Source of the DNA: an uncultured Roseateles sp.
GTDB taxonomy: Bacteria; Pseudomonadota; Gammaproteobacteria; Burkholderiales; Burkholderiaceae_C
Direction of reading: 5' to 3'
Length of the DNA stretch: 64,000 bases
NCBI RefSeq assembly: GCF_913777145.1
Contig: NZ_CAJYPS010000029.1
Coordinates: 17,397-81,396 of the forward strand
The translations under genes and the position numbers were made by a program. The notes beneath the pieces are model-generated. The model was not told the DNA's origin. It was given only the letters and a program-made list of their open reading frames with translations, and ran no database searches. This document shows positions 33,653-42,244 of the stretch, piece by piece. Numbering within the stretch: position 1 is the stretch's first letter; each line of letters starts with the position of its first letter.

Positions 33653-34485
33653 AGGTCATCCCAGGCACCGGCCTTGTCGGCCGGGGAACGCAACAGATAG
33701 GCCGGATGGTAGGTGACGACCAGCGGCGTCTGCTGCCACTGGTGCACCCGGCCACGCAACCGGCCCAGAGGCTCGGCCAGGCCGGTGAGACGGCGCGCCG
33801 CCAGCGGGCCCATGGCCAGCACCAGCTGCGGCTGCAGCAGCGCCAGCTGGCGCGCCAGCAGCGGTTCGCAGGCCGCCAGCTCGGCCGCGTCGGGCGCACG
33901 CCCGCGCGCCGGGCGGCACTTGATCAACGGGGTCACGAACACGCCGGGCGTCTCGCCGCCGCGGCGCTCGCCCACCGCGGCCAGCATGCGGTCCAGCAGG
34001 CGGCCCGCCTCGCTGACCAGCGGCTGGCCGGCCGCGTCGTCGGCCTCGTCGGGCGGATCGGTCACCACCAGCCAGCGCGCCGCCGACACCGCACCGGCGC
34101 CGAACACCGGCTGGCGGCGCTGCTCGCACAGCCCGCAGGCGCGGCAGCCGGGCACCGCCCCGCGCAAGGCCTCCAGGTCCAGCGTGGCCAGGTCGGCCAG
34201 CGGCTCGCGGCCCGGCAGCGCCTGGGCCAGCACCTCGGCCGCAGCGACGGGGCGGGCGGCGGGGCGTTCGTCCACGCGCCGCGGCGCGGGCTCAGGCGCG
34301 CGCTCAAGGGCCGGCGCAGACACCGGCTCGGCCGCGCGCGGCGCGGGGCGCTCGGTCGGCGGCTGGGGCGCGCGAGCGCGGGTCTCGACCGCATCGTCTT
34401 CGGGCGCCGGCTCGGCCAGCGCAGGCGGCGGCAGCCGGTAGCCCATCTCGGCCAGCATCGCGCGCTGGCGTGCATCCCAGCTCAT
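33622..34485 (-). CDS. Uracil-DNA glycosylase family 4-like protein with long N-terminal extension
   Basis: A 287-residue protein. Residues 1-105 are Pro/Ala/Glu-rich and probably disordered. The rest resembles Fe-S family 4 uracil-DNA glycosylases: CRACGLCEQRR (Cys114, Cys117), QPLVSEAGRLLDRML, LIKCRPARGR and ACEPLLARQL supplying further cysteines, and VVTYHPAYLLRSPADK as the HPxxLL motif. However, the GExPG motif reads VTDPPDEADDAAG and the usual N in VTNVVKC is missing. Activity may differ. It overlaps rimI by 4 bases; this tsaB-rimI-UDG order is common in Burkholderiales. Confidence 0.87.
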   Translation of the reverse strand: MSWDARQRAMLAEMGYRLPPPALAEPAPEDDAVETRARAPQPPTERPAPRAAEPVSAPALERAPEPAPRRVDERPAARPVAAAEVLAQALPGREPLADLATLDLEALRGAVPGCRACGLCEQRRQPVFGAGAVSAARWLVVTDPPDEADDAAGQPLVSEAGRLLDRMLAAVGERRGGETPGVFVTPLIKCRPARGRAPDAAELAACEPLLARQLALLQPQLVLAMGPLAARRLTGLAEPLGRLRGRVHQWQQTPLVVTYHPAYLLRSPADKAGAWDDLCLAHSILTR

Positions 34486-34979
34486 GCGGCCTCTCCGATC
34501 GGGTCCAGCGGCAGGTTCATCAGCAGCGCGTCCTCGCGCGGCCCCTGCAGCACCGGGTAGTAGCCGCGGCGCAGGCCCAGCTGCTGAAAGCCGTAGCGGC
34601 GGTAGACCGCCTGCGCACGCTCGTTGCTCTGACGCACCTCCAGCCACAGCTGCGACAGGCCCTGGGCACGGGCGGCCGCCACCAGGCGGTCCAGCATCAG
34701 CACCGCCAGGCCGCGGCCCTGCCAGGCCGGCGCCACCGTGATGTTGAGCAGGTGCATCTCCTCGTAGCCCGGCATCGCGACCCAGTAGCCCAGCAGCTCG
34801 TGGCGCGGGCCGCGCAGCACCTCGGCCGGGTAGCCGGCGGCGAGCGAATCGACAAAGTTGCCATGCGTCCAGGGCACGGGATAGGCCTGGCGCTCCACCA
34901 CCATCACGTCGACCAGATCGGGCACGCGCATCGCCGCCGCCTCCCAGGCCGGCAGGCCGCGCTCGGGCAAGGCGTTCAT
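34482..34979 (-). CDS. rimI: Ribosomal-protein-alanine N-acetyltransferase RimI
   Basis: A 165-residue GNAT enzyme that acetylates the N-terminal alanine of ribosomal protein S18 in the E. coli model. The core reads YPVPWTHGNFVDSL, LLGYWVAMPGYEEMHLLNITVAP, and the acetyl-CoA loop QGRGLAVLMLDRL. The signature WLEVRQSNERAQAVYRRYGF is followed by RRGYYP, which is diagnostic for RimI. It overlaps tsaB by 4 bases upstream and the glycosylase gene by 4 downstream. Confidence 0.94.
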   Translation of the reverse strand: MNALPERGLPAWEAAAMRVPDLVDVMVVERQAYPVPWTHGNFVDSLAAGYPAEVLRGPRHELLGYWVAMPGYEEMHLLNITVAPAWQGRGLAVLMLDRLVAAARAQGLSQLWLEVRQSNERAQAVYRRYGFQQLGLRRGYYPVLQGPREDALLMNLPLDPIGEAA

Positions 34980-35665
34980 GCGCGTTCCCGCTCCGCCGTG
35001 GTCAGCGCCACCTTGTCGCGCACATAGAGCGGCAGCGCGTCGGCCGGGTCCAGCAACTCGCCACGCTGCCAGGCGGCCTGCGCAAGCGCCCCCAGCGCCG
35101 CGGCGCGCGAGCGGGCGCGGGGCCAGGCGTTGCGGAGCTCGCCCAGCACGGCCGCGTATTCGGTCAGCGCCGAGCCGGCCACGGCCAGCGGCTCACCCTG
35201 CTCGGCCCAGCGGGCCAGCAGCGCGACTGGTGCATACAGCGCGGGGGCCTGCAGCACCTGCCAGCCCGCGGGCGTGAAGCGGTAGTGGGCGGCGTAGATC
35301 TCGCCTATGCGCGCGTCCATCGCGACCCAGACCTCGTCGCCCGCCCCTTGAGCACGCGCGTCCTCGGCCACCAGCATCAGGCTGTCTATGGCCAGCACCG
35401 GCTTGCCGGCACCGAAGGCCAGGCCCTGTGCCACCGCGCAGGCGGTGCGCAGGCCGGTGAAGGCACCCGGCCCCTGGCCGAACGCGATCGCGTCCAGCTG
35501 GCCCAGCGCCAGCCCCTCGGCGGCCAGCAGCGCCTGCACCTCGGGCAGCAGGCGCGCCGATGCCTGTGCGCCCCCGGCCACCTCGCAGCAGCGGGTGCCG
35601 GCGGGCGTCACAAGGGCCAGGGCCAGGGTGTCGGTGGCACTGTCGAGAGCAAGCAAAACGGGCAT
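34976..35665 (-). CDS. tsaB: tRNA t6A biosynthesis protein TsaB
   Basis: A 229-residue scaffold subunit of the threonylcarbamoyl-adenosine complex (with TsaD and TsaE) that modifies A37 of ANN-decoding tRNAs. The ASKHA fold shows VLLALDSATDTLALALV, the TsaB signature AFGQGPGAFTGLRTACAVAQGLAFG, and VWVAMDARIGEIYAAHY. It is the first gene of the minus-strand operon with rimI, UDG, a c-di-GMP protein and MidA. Confidence 0.96.
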   Translation of the reverse strand: MPVLLALDSATDTLALALVTPAGTRCCEVAGGAQASARLLPEVQALLAAEGLALGQLDAIAFGQGPGAFTGLRTACAVAQGLAFGAGKPVLAIDSLMLVAEDARAQGAGDEVWVAMDARIGEIYAAHYRFTPAGWQVLQAPALYAPVALLARWAEQGEPLAVAGSALTEYAAVLGELRNAWPRARSRAAALGALAQAAWQRGELLDPADALPLYVRDKVALTTAERERA

Positions 35666-35715
35666 CGAGGCAGTTTACCGTCGCCCCCTCGGGCGTCGCC
35701 CCGCAGCCCGGGGGC

Positions 35716-36219
35716 TCACAGCAGCTGCGGATTGAGCTGCCAGACCGTCCAGGTCAGCACCGACGCGAAGCTCACCCAGGCCAGGTAGGGCAGCAGCAGC
35801 CAGCCCGCGGCGCGGCGGATGCGCCCGAAGCGCCAGGCCGTGGCCGCCACCAGCGCCAGCAGCAGCAGCACGTCCAGCATCGCCAGGCCGCCGTCGCGCC
35901 ACGCGAAGAACAGCCAGGACCACAGCGCATTCACCGCCAGCTGCACGACAAACAGCCCCAGCACCGCGCGCCGCGCCGGCGCGGCGGACTCGCGCCACAC
36001 CAGCCAGGCCGCCACCGCCATCAGCGTGTAGAGCAGCGACCACACCGGCCCGAACACCCAGGCCGGCGGCGCCCAGGCGGGCCGCGTCAGTTCGGCATAG
36101 AACACCGGCGCACTGCGCGAGGCCTGCGCCCCCAGCGCCGCGGCGACGGACACGAACAGCAACCAGCCCAGCAGGCCCAGGGCCTGGGCGACACGAGACG
36201 GACGGGACAACAGCAGCAT
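35716..36219 (-). CDS. TspO/MBR family membrane protein
   Basis: A 167-residue inner-membrane protein with five helices, homologous to the mitochondrial translocator protein and Rhodobacter TspO, which bind porphyrins and modulate tetrapyrrole handling. It shows FYAELTRPAWAPPAWVFGPVWSLLYTLMAVAAWLVW (the WxPPxxxFxxxW core), LFVVQLAVNALWSWLFFAWR and a final VWQLNP. The ATG at 36219 is chosen over an in-frame TTG at 36228. It ends 50 bases upstream of the tsaB start, so read-through into that operon is possible. Confidence 0.92.
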   Translation of the reverse strand: MLLLSRPSRVAQALGLLGWLLFVSVAAALGAQASRSAPVFYAELTRPAWAPPAWVFGPVWSLLYTLMAVAAWLVWRESAAPARRAVLGLFVVQLAVNALWSWLFFAWRDGGLAMLDVLLLLALVAATAWRFGRIRRAAGWLLLPYLAWVSFASVLTWTVWQLNPQLL

Positions 36220-36285
36220 GGCCAGCAACTCCAGAAAACGCAGGACGCCAGCCCCAGGCGGCGCCCCGCAACACCTGGCGCCAAG

Positions 36286-36345
36286 CCTAAGGCAACGCTG
36301 AATAAGTCGCCGCGCGCGAGGGACTTGTTCAGCGTTGCCCTAAGG
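36286..36345. repeat. 60-bp imperfect palindrome (possible MITE or element end)
   Basis: Left arm 36286-36308 and right arm 36322-36345 are inverted copies. The central 18 bases match at 17 positions (GCAACGCTGAATAAGTC against GACTTGTTCAGCGTTGC), followed by CTAAGG-like ends, around a 13-base GC-rich loop. The arms are less GC-rich than the surroundings. It lies between divergent tspO and signal peptidase genes, so it is not an obvious terminator. Confidence 0.55.
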
Positions 36346-36447
36346 CGAATCGCATGGGCCGAGGGCCCATCGGGTCATCGTCGGCCGCCACTCAGGCGCC
36401 CCGCGCCGCCATTCGCCGCAGCCCACACCCCGCCTGACCCGCCGCGC

Positions 36448-37164
36448 ATGAGCATGGACGCCATGATGAAGCGCCTCCCCCCTCTTCGCCCGCTGCTGCG
36501 CGAGCAGCGCGGCTTCTTGATGTTCCTGCTGAGCTTTGCGCTGCTGCGCACCGCGGTGGCCGACTGGAACCCCATCCCTTCCGGCTCCATGCGCCCCACG
36601 CTGAAGGAGGGCGACGTGGTGCTGGTGAACCGCCTGGCCTACGACCTCAAGCTGCCGCTGACCGATGTGGTGCTGCTGCCGCTGGGCGAGCCACAGCGCA
36701 GCGACGTGGTCACCTTCCGTGCGCCGGACACCGGCACGCGGCTGATCAAGCGCATCGTGGGCCTGCCCGGCGACCGCATCGCGCTGCACGACGACCGCCT
36801 GTGGCTCAACGGCAGCCCGCTGGGCTATGACGCGGCCCAGCGCGGCGGCGAGTGGCTGGCGCCCGGCTGGGCCACCGACGCGCTGCGCGCCACCGAACAA
36901 CTGCCCGGCCGGCCCCACATGGTGCAGTGGCTGCCCCAGGTGCCGGCGCGCCGCGACATGGCCGAGATCACGCTGCCGCCTGGCCAGTTCTTCATGATGG
37001 GCGACAACCGCGACAACAGCGCGGACTCACGCGCCTTCGGACCCGTGCCGCGCGAGGCCCTGATAGGCCGCGCCCACCATGTGCTGGTCTCGGCCGACTG
37101 GCTGGGCGAGGACGGCTGGCGGCTGGCGCCACGCTTCGCGCGCTGGGGGCGCGCGATCCGCTGA
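36448..37164 (+). CDS. lepB: Signal peptidase I
   Basis: A 238-residue membrane serine protease that removes signal peptides in the periplasm. One N-terminal membrane segment (GFLMFLLSFALLRTAVA) precedes box B PIPSGSMRPTL with nucleophile Ser47 and box D RLIKRIVGLPGD with general base Lys101. Box E is FFMMGDNRDNSADSRAFGPV. It is not next to lepA, so the genome may carry another signal peptidase I, and this copy may be specialised. Starts at 36454, 36463 and 36466 are also in frame. Confidence 0.93.
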   Translation: MSMDAMMKRLPPLRPLLREQRGFLMFLLSFALLRTAVADWNPIPSGSMRPTLKEGDVVLVNRLAYDLKLPLTDVVLLPLGEPQRSDVVTFRAPDTGTRLIKRIVGLPGDRIALHDDRLWLNGSPLGYDAAQRGGEWLAPGWATDALRATEQLPGRPHMVQWLPQVPARRDMAEITLPPGQFFMMGDNRDNSADSRAFGPVPREALIGRAHHVLVSADWLGEDGWRLAPRFARWGRAIR

Positions 37165-37170
37165 AGAAGC

Positions 37171-38463
37171 TCATTCCTCCCAGCGAAAGCGCCACACCGC
37201 CACCGCCGCGAACAGCGCGCTGAAGCCCAGCATCACCGCACAGGGCAGCAGCGCCGCCGCGAAGGGCTGGCCGCGCCAGGTCATCGCGTCCAGCGCGTCC
37301 ACCGCCCAGCGGGTGGGCACGGCCAGCGACAGCGTCTGCAGCCACTCCGGGAAGATGAAGGCCGGCACCCAGGCGCCGCCCAGCATCACCATCAGCAGCG
37401 TGGCCAGGATGGCCAGGCCGCGGGTGGCCTCGGGCGTGCGGCCCAGGGCGGCCACCAGCAGGCCGAAGCAGGCGGTCAGCAGCGAGAAGCTCAGCAGCAC
37501 CAACACAAAGCCGGCCGCGCTGCCCAGCAGGCGCACGCCGAAGAACGCGAAGGCCACCGCGTAGACCACCGCAAACACGACCAGCGCGATCAGCGTGCCG
37601 GCCACGATGCGGCTGCCCAGCAGCTGGCTGCGGCTCAGCGGCGCGGCGCGCAGCCGCTTCCACAGCCCCAGGCGGCGCATCATCAGCAGGCCCAGCGCCA
37701 GGTCCACGCCCGACATCAGGATGAACTGCACGCCCATGCCTGCAAAGGAGTGGGCATAGCTGTTGTAGGCCACCGGCAGCGCACGATCGTCGGCCTGCAC
37801 CGCCTCGACCTCGTGCGTGGTGTAGGGCAGGGACAGGCCGCCGGCCGCCGAAGCGGCGCTGGCCGGGGCCGGGGCGGACGCGGCCGTGCCGTTGGCCTCG
37901 GCAATCGCGTCGAACATGCGGGTCAGCGACGCGCGGCGCTCGGGCGTCAGGTCTTGCGCGCCCTGCACCTGCTGGCGGAAGTCCTGCAGCCGCGCGGGGC
38001 TGAAGGTCTGGCGGCCCACTTCCTGCATCAGCGACTGCGCCAGCAGCCCGCGCACCACGGCCAGCGACTGCGCCTGGGAGGGGTCGTAGTGCAGCGTGAT
38101 CTCGGGCTTGCGGCGCGCGCCGAACATCGCGCCGCCCGCCTGCTCGCCCAGGCCCTGCGGCAGCACGACCAGCGCCTGCAGCTTGCCGGCGCGCACCAGC
38201 GGCAGCAGCTCGTCCTCGCGGCCGACCTGGGTCTTGAGCGTGCTGTCGGCCTGCAGCGCGGCCACCACCTGTTGCGACAGCGCGCTGCGGTCGAGGTCCG
38301 TCACGCCGACCGGAATGCCCGCGGGCTTGCTGCCCGAGCCACCGAACAGCGCGCCGAAGAACGCGGCGATCAGGATGGGCGCGACGATGCTCATCAGCAC
38401 CGCGCGCCGGTTGGAGAAATAGAGCTTGAGTTCGGCACGCACCAGCGCGATCAAGGCAGTCAT
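37171..38463 (-). CDS. ABC-2 type exporter permease
   Basis: A 430-residue membrane subunit of an exporter. One N-terminal membrane helix (RRAVLMSIVAPILIAAFFGALFGG) is followed by a large extracytoplasmic domain (about 45-235) and five C-terminal membrane segments ending VAVWRFRWEE. This is the YhbS/YhhJ or NatB-like layout. The ATPase gene lies 49 bases upstream on the same strand. The substrate is unknown; family members export drugs, sodium or envelope components. It converges on the signal peptidase gene with a 6-base gap and no visible hairpin. Confidence 0.9.
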   Translation of the reverse strand: MTALIALVRAELKLYFSNRRAVLMSIVAPILIAAFFGALFGGSGSKPAGIPVGVTDLDRSALSQQVVAALQADSTLKTQVGREDELLPLVRAGKLQALVVLPQGLGEQAGGAMFGARRKPEITLHYDPSQAQSLAVVRGLLAQSLMQEVGRQTFSPARLQDFRQQVQGAQDLTPERRASLTRMFDAIAEANGTAASAPAPASAASAAGGLSLPYTTHEVEAVQADDRALPVAYNSYAHSFAGMGVQFILMSGVDLALGLLMMRRLGLWKRLRAAPLSRSQLLGSRIVAGTLIALVVFAVVYAVAFAFFGVRLLGSAAGFVLVLLSFSLLTACFGLLVAALGRTPEATRGLAILATLLMVMLGGAWVPAFIFPEWLQTLSLAVPTRWAVDALDAMTWRGQPFAAALLPCAVMLGFSALFAAVAVWRFRWEE

Positions 38464-38512
38464 GGCTCAACCCTCAGTCGGTCAATCAAGGGGGATTCGA
38501 TGTGGCGCGGGC

Positions 38513-39457
38513 TCAGTCCCGCAGCTGGCGGCCGGTCAGCGACAGGAACACGTGCTCCAGCGTCGCGCGCTCGGAGCTGAGCCGGCGTACCGCCACGCCA
38601 CGGCGGCTCAGCTCGGCCAGCAGCGCGGCGCTGTCGGCGGCGATGTCGGTCACGCTCAGCGCCAGGTGCTGGCCGCTGCGGCGCACGCCGGCCAGGCCGG
38701 CCAGCGCGGCATCGCTGACCTCGCCGTCCAGCTCGACCTGCAGCGTCTGGGCCGCGGGCAGGCGCGCGAACAGCTCGGCCTGCGTGCCGCGGGCCACCAC
38801 GCGACCGTGGTCAATGATGGTCAGGTGGTCGGCCAGGCGCTCGGCCTCCTCCATGTAGTGCGTGGTGTAGATCAGCGCCTTGCCGGCGGCCTTGAGGGCC
38901 TCCAGGTGGTCGAAGATCGCGTTGCGGCTCTGCGGGTCCACGCCCGCGGTGGGCTCGTCCAGCAGAATGATCTCGGGGTCATGCACCAGCGCGCAGGCAA
39001 TGTTGAGCCGGCGCTTCATGCCACCGGAAAAGGTGGCGGGGCGGTCGGCTGCGCGGTCCAGCAGGCCGACCTGGTCCAGCACCTCGTCCACGCGGCGCCG
39101 CAGCAGCGCAGCCGGCAGGCCGTAGAGCGCGCCGAACAACGCGACGTTCTGGCGCGCGGGCAGGTCCTCGTAGAGCGCGATGTCCTGCGGCACCAGGCCG
39201 ATGCGGCGCTTGTAGGCGGCCGCGTCGCCGCTCAGGCTGAGGCCGCCGCGCAGTTGCACCTGGCCGGCGTCAGGCGTGGTGAGGCCGCTGATGATGCCCA
39301 CCGTGGTGGACTTGCCCGCACCATTGGGCCCCAGCAGGCCCAGCACCTCGCCGGGCCGCAGCTCAAAGCCGACATCGGCCACCGCCTGCCGCGCGCCATA
39401 GGCCTTGCGCAGGCCGCTGACCCGCAGCGCGGGCTCCGTCGCCACCATGGAACTCAT
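38513..39457 (-). CDS. ABC exporter ATP-binding protein
   Basis: A 314-residue ATPase partner of the ABC-2 permease encoded next. Walker A is GLLGPNGAGKSTT, the signature motif is TFSGGMKRRLNIA, Walker B is IILLDEPTAGVD, and the switch His is in YTTHYMEEAERLAD. A CcmA/NatA-type regulatory C-terminal domain follows (residues 220-314). A strong ribosome-binding site (AGGAGGTGAG, 3 bases before ATG) fixes the start at 39457. Confidence 0.95.
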   Translation of the reverse strand: MSSMVATEPALRVSGLRKAYGARQAVADVGFELRPGEVLGLLGPNGAGKSTTVGIISGLTTPDAGQVQLRGGLSLSGDAAAYKRRIGLVPQDIALYEDLPARQNVALFGALYGLPAALLRRRVDEVLDQVGLLDRAADRPATFSGGMKRRLNIACALVHDPEIILLDEPTAGVDPQSRNAIFDHLEALKAAGKALIYTTHYMEEAERLADHLTIIDHGRVVARGTQAELFARLPAAQTLQVELDGEVSDAALAGLAGVRRSGQHLALSVTDIAADSAALLAELSRRGVAVRRLSSERATLEHVFLSLTGRQLRD

Positions 39458-39583
39458 GGGCTCACCTCCTGGAATGACGGCATGCTAGGCGGCTGCCCCC
39501 CGCACTGCGCGCTCGCGGCGACCAACGGCAAGCCGGTGGTGCGAATCGACGACAGCGGGCGTGAAGCGCGCCATACTGGCCCC

Positions 39584-40504
39584 ATGGCACAACGAGTCGG
39601 CATCATCGGCACCGGCTGGGTCGGCACCAGCGTCGCGTTCTCGACGCTGATGACCGGCGCGGCCACGGAACTCTGGCTGAACGACGCGCGGGGCGCGGTC
39701 GCGGAGGGCGAGGCGCTGGACCTCGCCGACGGCGCAGCCTTCTACCCGCGCTGCGCGGTGAAAGCGGTGCCGCTGGAGCGCATGCGCGAAGCGGACGTGG
39801 TGGTGATTGCGGCCGGCCGCAACGGCCGACCCGACGAATCCCGGCTGGACCTGCTGCGCGACAACGCGCGCCTGGCAGCCGACATCGGCCGGCTGCTGCA
39901 GGGCTTCGGCGGCCTGGTGCTGGTGGTCAGCAACCCGGTGGACGTGCTGGTGCGCGTGGTGGCGCAGGCCAGCGGCCTGCCGCCGGAGCGGGTGCTTGGC
40001 ACGGGCACGCTGCTGGACAGCGCGCGGCTGCGCGAGCGCCTGGCCCAGCGTCTGGGCGTGGCGGCGCAGGCGGTGCATGGCCAGGTCATAGGCGAGCACG
40101 GCGACTCGTCGGTGCTGCTGTGGCATGGCGCCCGTATAGGCGGCGTGGCGCTGCGCGACTGGCCGGGCTGGCAGGCCGAGGATGAGAGCCGCATCGCGCA
40201 ATCGGTGCGGCGCGCGGCCTACGAGGTGATACAGCGCAAGGGCGCGACCAACCATGCAATCGGCCTGGTCACCGCGCGCCTGATTGCCGCGGTGCTGCGC
40301 GATGAACGGCCGCTGCTGCCGGTGTCGCGGGTGCAGAACGGCGTGGCCGGCCTGCACGGCGTGGCGCTGTCGCTGCCGGCGCTGATCACGCCGGCCGGCG
40401 CGGTGCAGGTGCTGGAGCCCGACATGGACGCCGCCGAATGCGCGGCGCTGGCGGCCTCGGCCGCGGTGCTGGACAAGGCCTACGCCCAGCTCTCCCCGAG
40501 CTGA
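39584..40504 (+). CDS. L-lactate/malate dehydrogenase-family enzyme with atypical specificity residue
   Basis: A 306-residue NAD-dependent 2-hydroxyacid dehydrogenase of the LDH/MDH fold. It has the NAD motif GIIGTGWVGTSVAF, LDH-type GTGTLLDSARLR, catalytic His in VIGEHGDSSV and substrate Arg87 in RPDESR. The residue that separates lactate (Gln) from malate (Arg) dehydrogenases aligns with Gly81 in AAGRNGRPDESR, so substrate choice is uncertain. The ATG at 39584 is the natural start; the long open frame upstream is antisense to the ABC gene. It diverges from the exporter operon. Confidence 0.85.
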   Translation: MAQRVGIIGTGWVGTSVAFSTLMTGAATELWLNDARGAVAEGEALDLADGAAFYPRCAVKAVPLERMREADVVVIAAGRNGRPDESRLDLLRDNARLAADIGRLLQGFGGLVLVVSNPVDVLVRVVAQASGLPPERVLGTGTLLDSARLRERLAQRLGVAAQAVHGQVIGEHGDSSVLLWHGARIGGVALRDWPGWQAEDESRIAQSVRRAAYEVIQRKGATNHAIGLVTARLIAAVLRDERPLLPVSRVQNGVAGLHGVALSLPALITPAGAVQVLEPDMDAAECAALAASAAVLDKAYAQLSPS

Positions 40505-40616
40505 GGGCCGGCCCGCTCCCCCGGCTTGCGGACGCCCGCGGCGAGCAGCCGCAGACAAGCGGCCCGGTGCTGGCTAGCTTGTAGAGGTCGAAATCCTCGA
40601 CGTCCATGGAGCTGCC

Positions 40617-41054
40617 ATGAATGCACTGATCCCCACGCTGCTGGCACTGGCGCTGGCCGGCACATCGACCTCAGGCTGGGCCCAGGAGGCCAAACCCTAC
40701 AAGGACGGCCCGGTGACCGAGGTCTCCTACATCAAGGTCAAGCCCGGCCGCTTCGACGACTACATGCAGTTTCTGGCCACCACCTACCGCGCCAATATGG
40801 AGGCGCAGAAGAAGGCCGGCCTGATCCTGGGCTACAACATCTACGCCGCCCAGGCCAAGACGCCGCACGAGCCCGACCTCATCCTCACCATCACCTATGC
40901 CAACATGGCCGCGCTGGATCGCACGGACGAGGCCGAAGCCGTGATGGCCAAGCTGCTGGGCAACCAGGCCGCGCAGAACAAGGCCACGATAGAGCGCGGC
41001 CCCATGCGCGAGGTGCTGGGCAGCGAGCTGATCCGGGAGCTGGTGCTGAAGTGA
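40617..41054 (+). CDS. Small secreted protein, probable dimeric alpha/beta-barrel fold
   Basis: A 145-residue protein with a signal peptide (LLALALAGTSTSGWAQ). The mature part (PVTEVSYIKVKPGRFDDYMQFLATTYRANMEA, then AGLILGYNIYAA and PDLILTITYANMAALD) resembles ABM-like or EthD-like ferredoxin-fold domains that dimerise. I cannot name the family or a ligand. A spacer of 112 bases separates it from the dehydrogenase gene; it converges on the acyl-CoA dehydrogenase gene. Confidence 0.75.
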   Translation: MNALIPTLLALALAGTSTSGWAQEAKPYKDGPVTEVSYIKVKPGRFDDYMQFLATTYRANMEAQKKAGLILGYNIYAAQAKTPHEPDLILTITYANMAALDRTDEAEAVMAKLLGNQAAQNKATIERGPMREVLGSELIRELVLK

Positions 41055-41076
41055 GGCCCGCGGGCGCGGAACAGGC

Positions 41077-42207
41077 TCAGGCCAGTGCGCGCCCGATCAG
41101 GATCTTCTGCACCTCGCTCGTGCCCTCGTAGATCTGGCACACGCGCACATCGCGGTAGATGCGCTCGACGGGGAAGTCGCTCAGGTAGCCATAGCCGCCG
41201 TGAATCTGGATGGCGTCGGAGCACACGCGCTCGGCCATCTCGCTGGCGAACAGCTTGGCCATGGCGGCCTCCTTCAGACAGGGCTTGCCGGCATCCTTCA
41301 GCGCGGCCGCATGCCAGATCAGCTGGCGGGCCGCCTCGAGCTGGGTCGCCATGTCGGCCAGCTTGAACTGCACCGCCTGGTGCTCGAAGATGGGCTGGCC
41401 GAAGGTGACGCGGTCCTTGCTGTAGCGCAGCGCCGCCTCGAAGGCCGCGCGGGCCATGCCCACGCTCTGCGATGCGATGCCTATGCGCCCCCCCTCCAGG
41501 CCCGACAGCGCGATCTTCAGGCCCTGGCCCTCGTCACCCAGGCGGTTGGCCACGGGCACGCGGCAGTTCTCGAACAGGATCTGCGCGGTGTCGCTGCTGT
41601 GCTGGCCGAGCTTGTCCTCGATGCGCGCCACCGTGTAGCCGGGCGTGGCCGTGGGCACGAGGAAGGCGCTGATGCCCTTCTTGCCGGCAGCCTTGTCGGT
41701 CACGGCCATCACGATGGCCACGTCGCCATGCTGGCCGCTGGTGATGAACTGCTTGACGCCGTTGAGCACGTAGTGGTCCCCGTCGCGCGTGGCCGTGGTG
41801 CGCAGGCCGCCGGCCTCGGAGCCGACATGCGGCTCGGTCAGGCAGAAGGCGCCCAGCATGTCGCCGCGCGCCAGCGGCTTGAGAAAGCGCTCCTTCTGGT
41901 CGTCGTTGCCGAAGGCCATCAGGATGGAGCAGACCGGGCAGTTGTTGACGCTGACCACCGTGCTGGTGCCGCCATCACCCGCGGCGATTTCTTCCAGGAT
42001 GACGGCCAGCGCCAGGTAGTCCAGGCCCGCACCGTCCCACGCGGTGGGCACGGCCACGCCATAGCAGCCCAGCGCGGCCAGGCCCTTGAGCTGCTCGGCG
42101 GGGAAGTGATGGGCCTTGTCCCAGGCCGCGGCATGGGGGGCGATCTCGGCCCGCACATAGGTGCGGATGGCGTCCTGGACGGCCAGGTGGTCGTCACTCA
42201 GCAACAT
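41077..42207 (-). CDS. Acyl-CoA dehydrogenase (short/branched-chain type)
   Basis: A 376-residue FAD enzyme introducing the alpha-beta double bond into acyl-CoA. It has FAD/substrate motifs GAFCLTEPHVGSEAGGL and FITSGQHGD, and the C-terminal base glutamate in IYEGTSEVQKILI, the short-chain position. Substrate could be butyryl-, isobutyryl- or 2-methylbutyryl-CoA. It is the last gene of the thiolase-LysE-SDR operon, 37 bases after the SDR gene. Confidence 0.9.
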   Translation of the reverse strand: MLLSDDHLAVQDAIRTYVRAEIAPHAAAWDKAHHFPAEQLKGLAALGCYGVAVPTAWDGAGLDYLALAVILEEIAAGDGGTSTVVSVNNCPVCSILMAFGNDDQKERFLKPLARGDMLGAFCLTEPHVGSEAGGLRTTATRDGDHYVLNGVKQFITSGQHGDVAIVMAVTDKAAGKKGISAFLVPTATPGYTVARIEDKLGQHSSDTAQILFENCRVPVANRLGDEGQGLKIALSGLEGGRIGIASQSVGMARAAFEAALRYSKDRVTFGQPIFEHQAVQFKLADMATQLEAARQLIWHAAALKDAGKPCLKEAAMAKLFASEMAERVCSDAIQIHGGYGYLSDFPVERIYRDVRVCQIYEGTSEVQKILIGRALA

Positions 42208-42244
42208 GGGGTCTCCTTGTGTTCTTGTGGTGTGAGCGCGGCGC

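Noticed and set aside
35560..36447. In-frame extension of the signal peptidase gene covering tspO
   Set aside because: The extension is antisense to tspO and Arg/Gln/Pro-rich; signal peptidase I begins naturally at about 36448.
38426..39583. Long in-frame extension upstream of the LDH-family gene
   Set aside because: It is antisense to the ABC ATPase gene, and the enzyme's NAD-binding motif starts right after ATG 39584.
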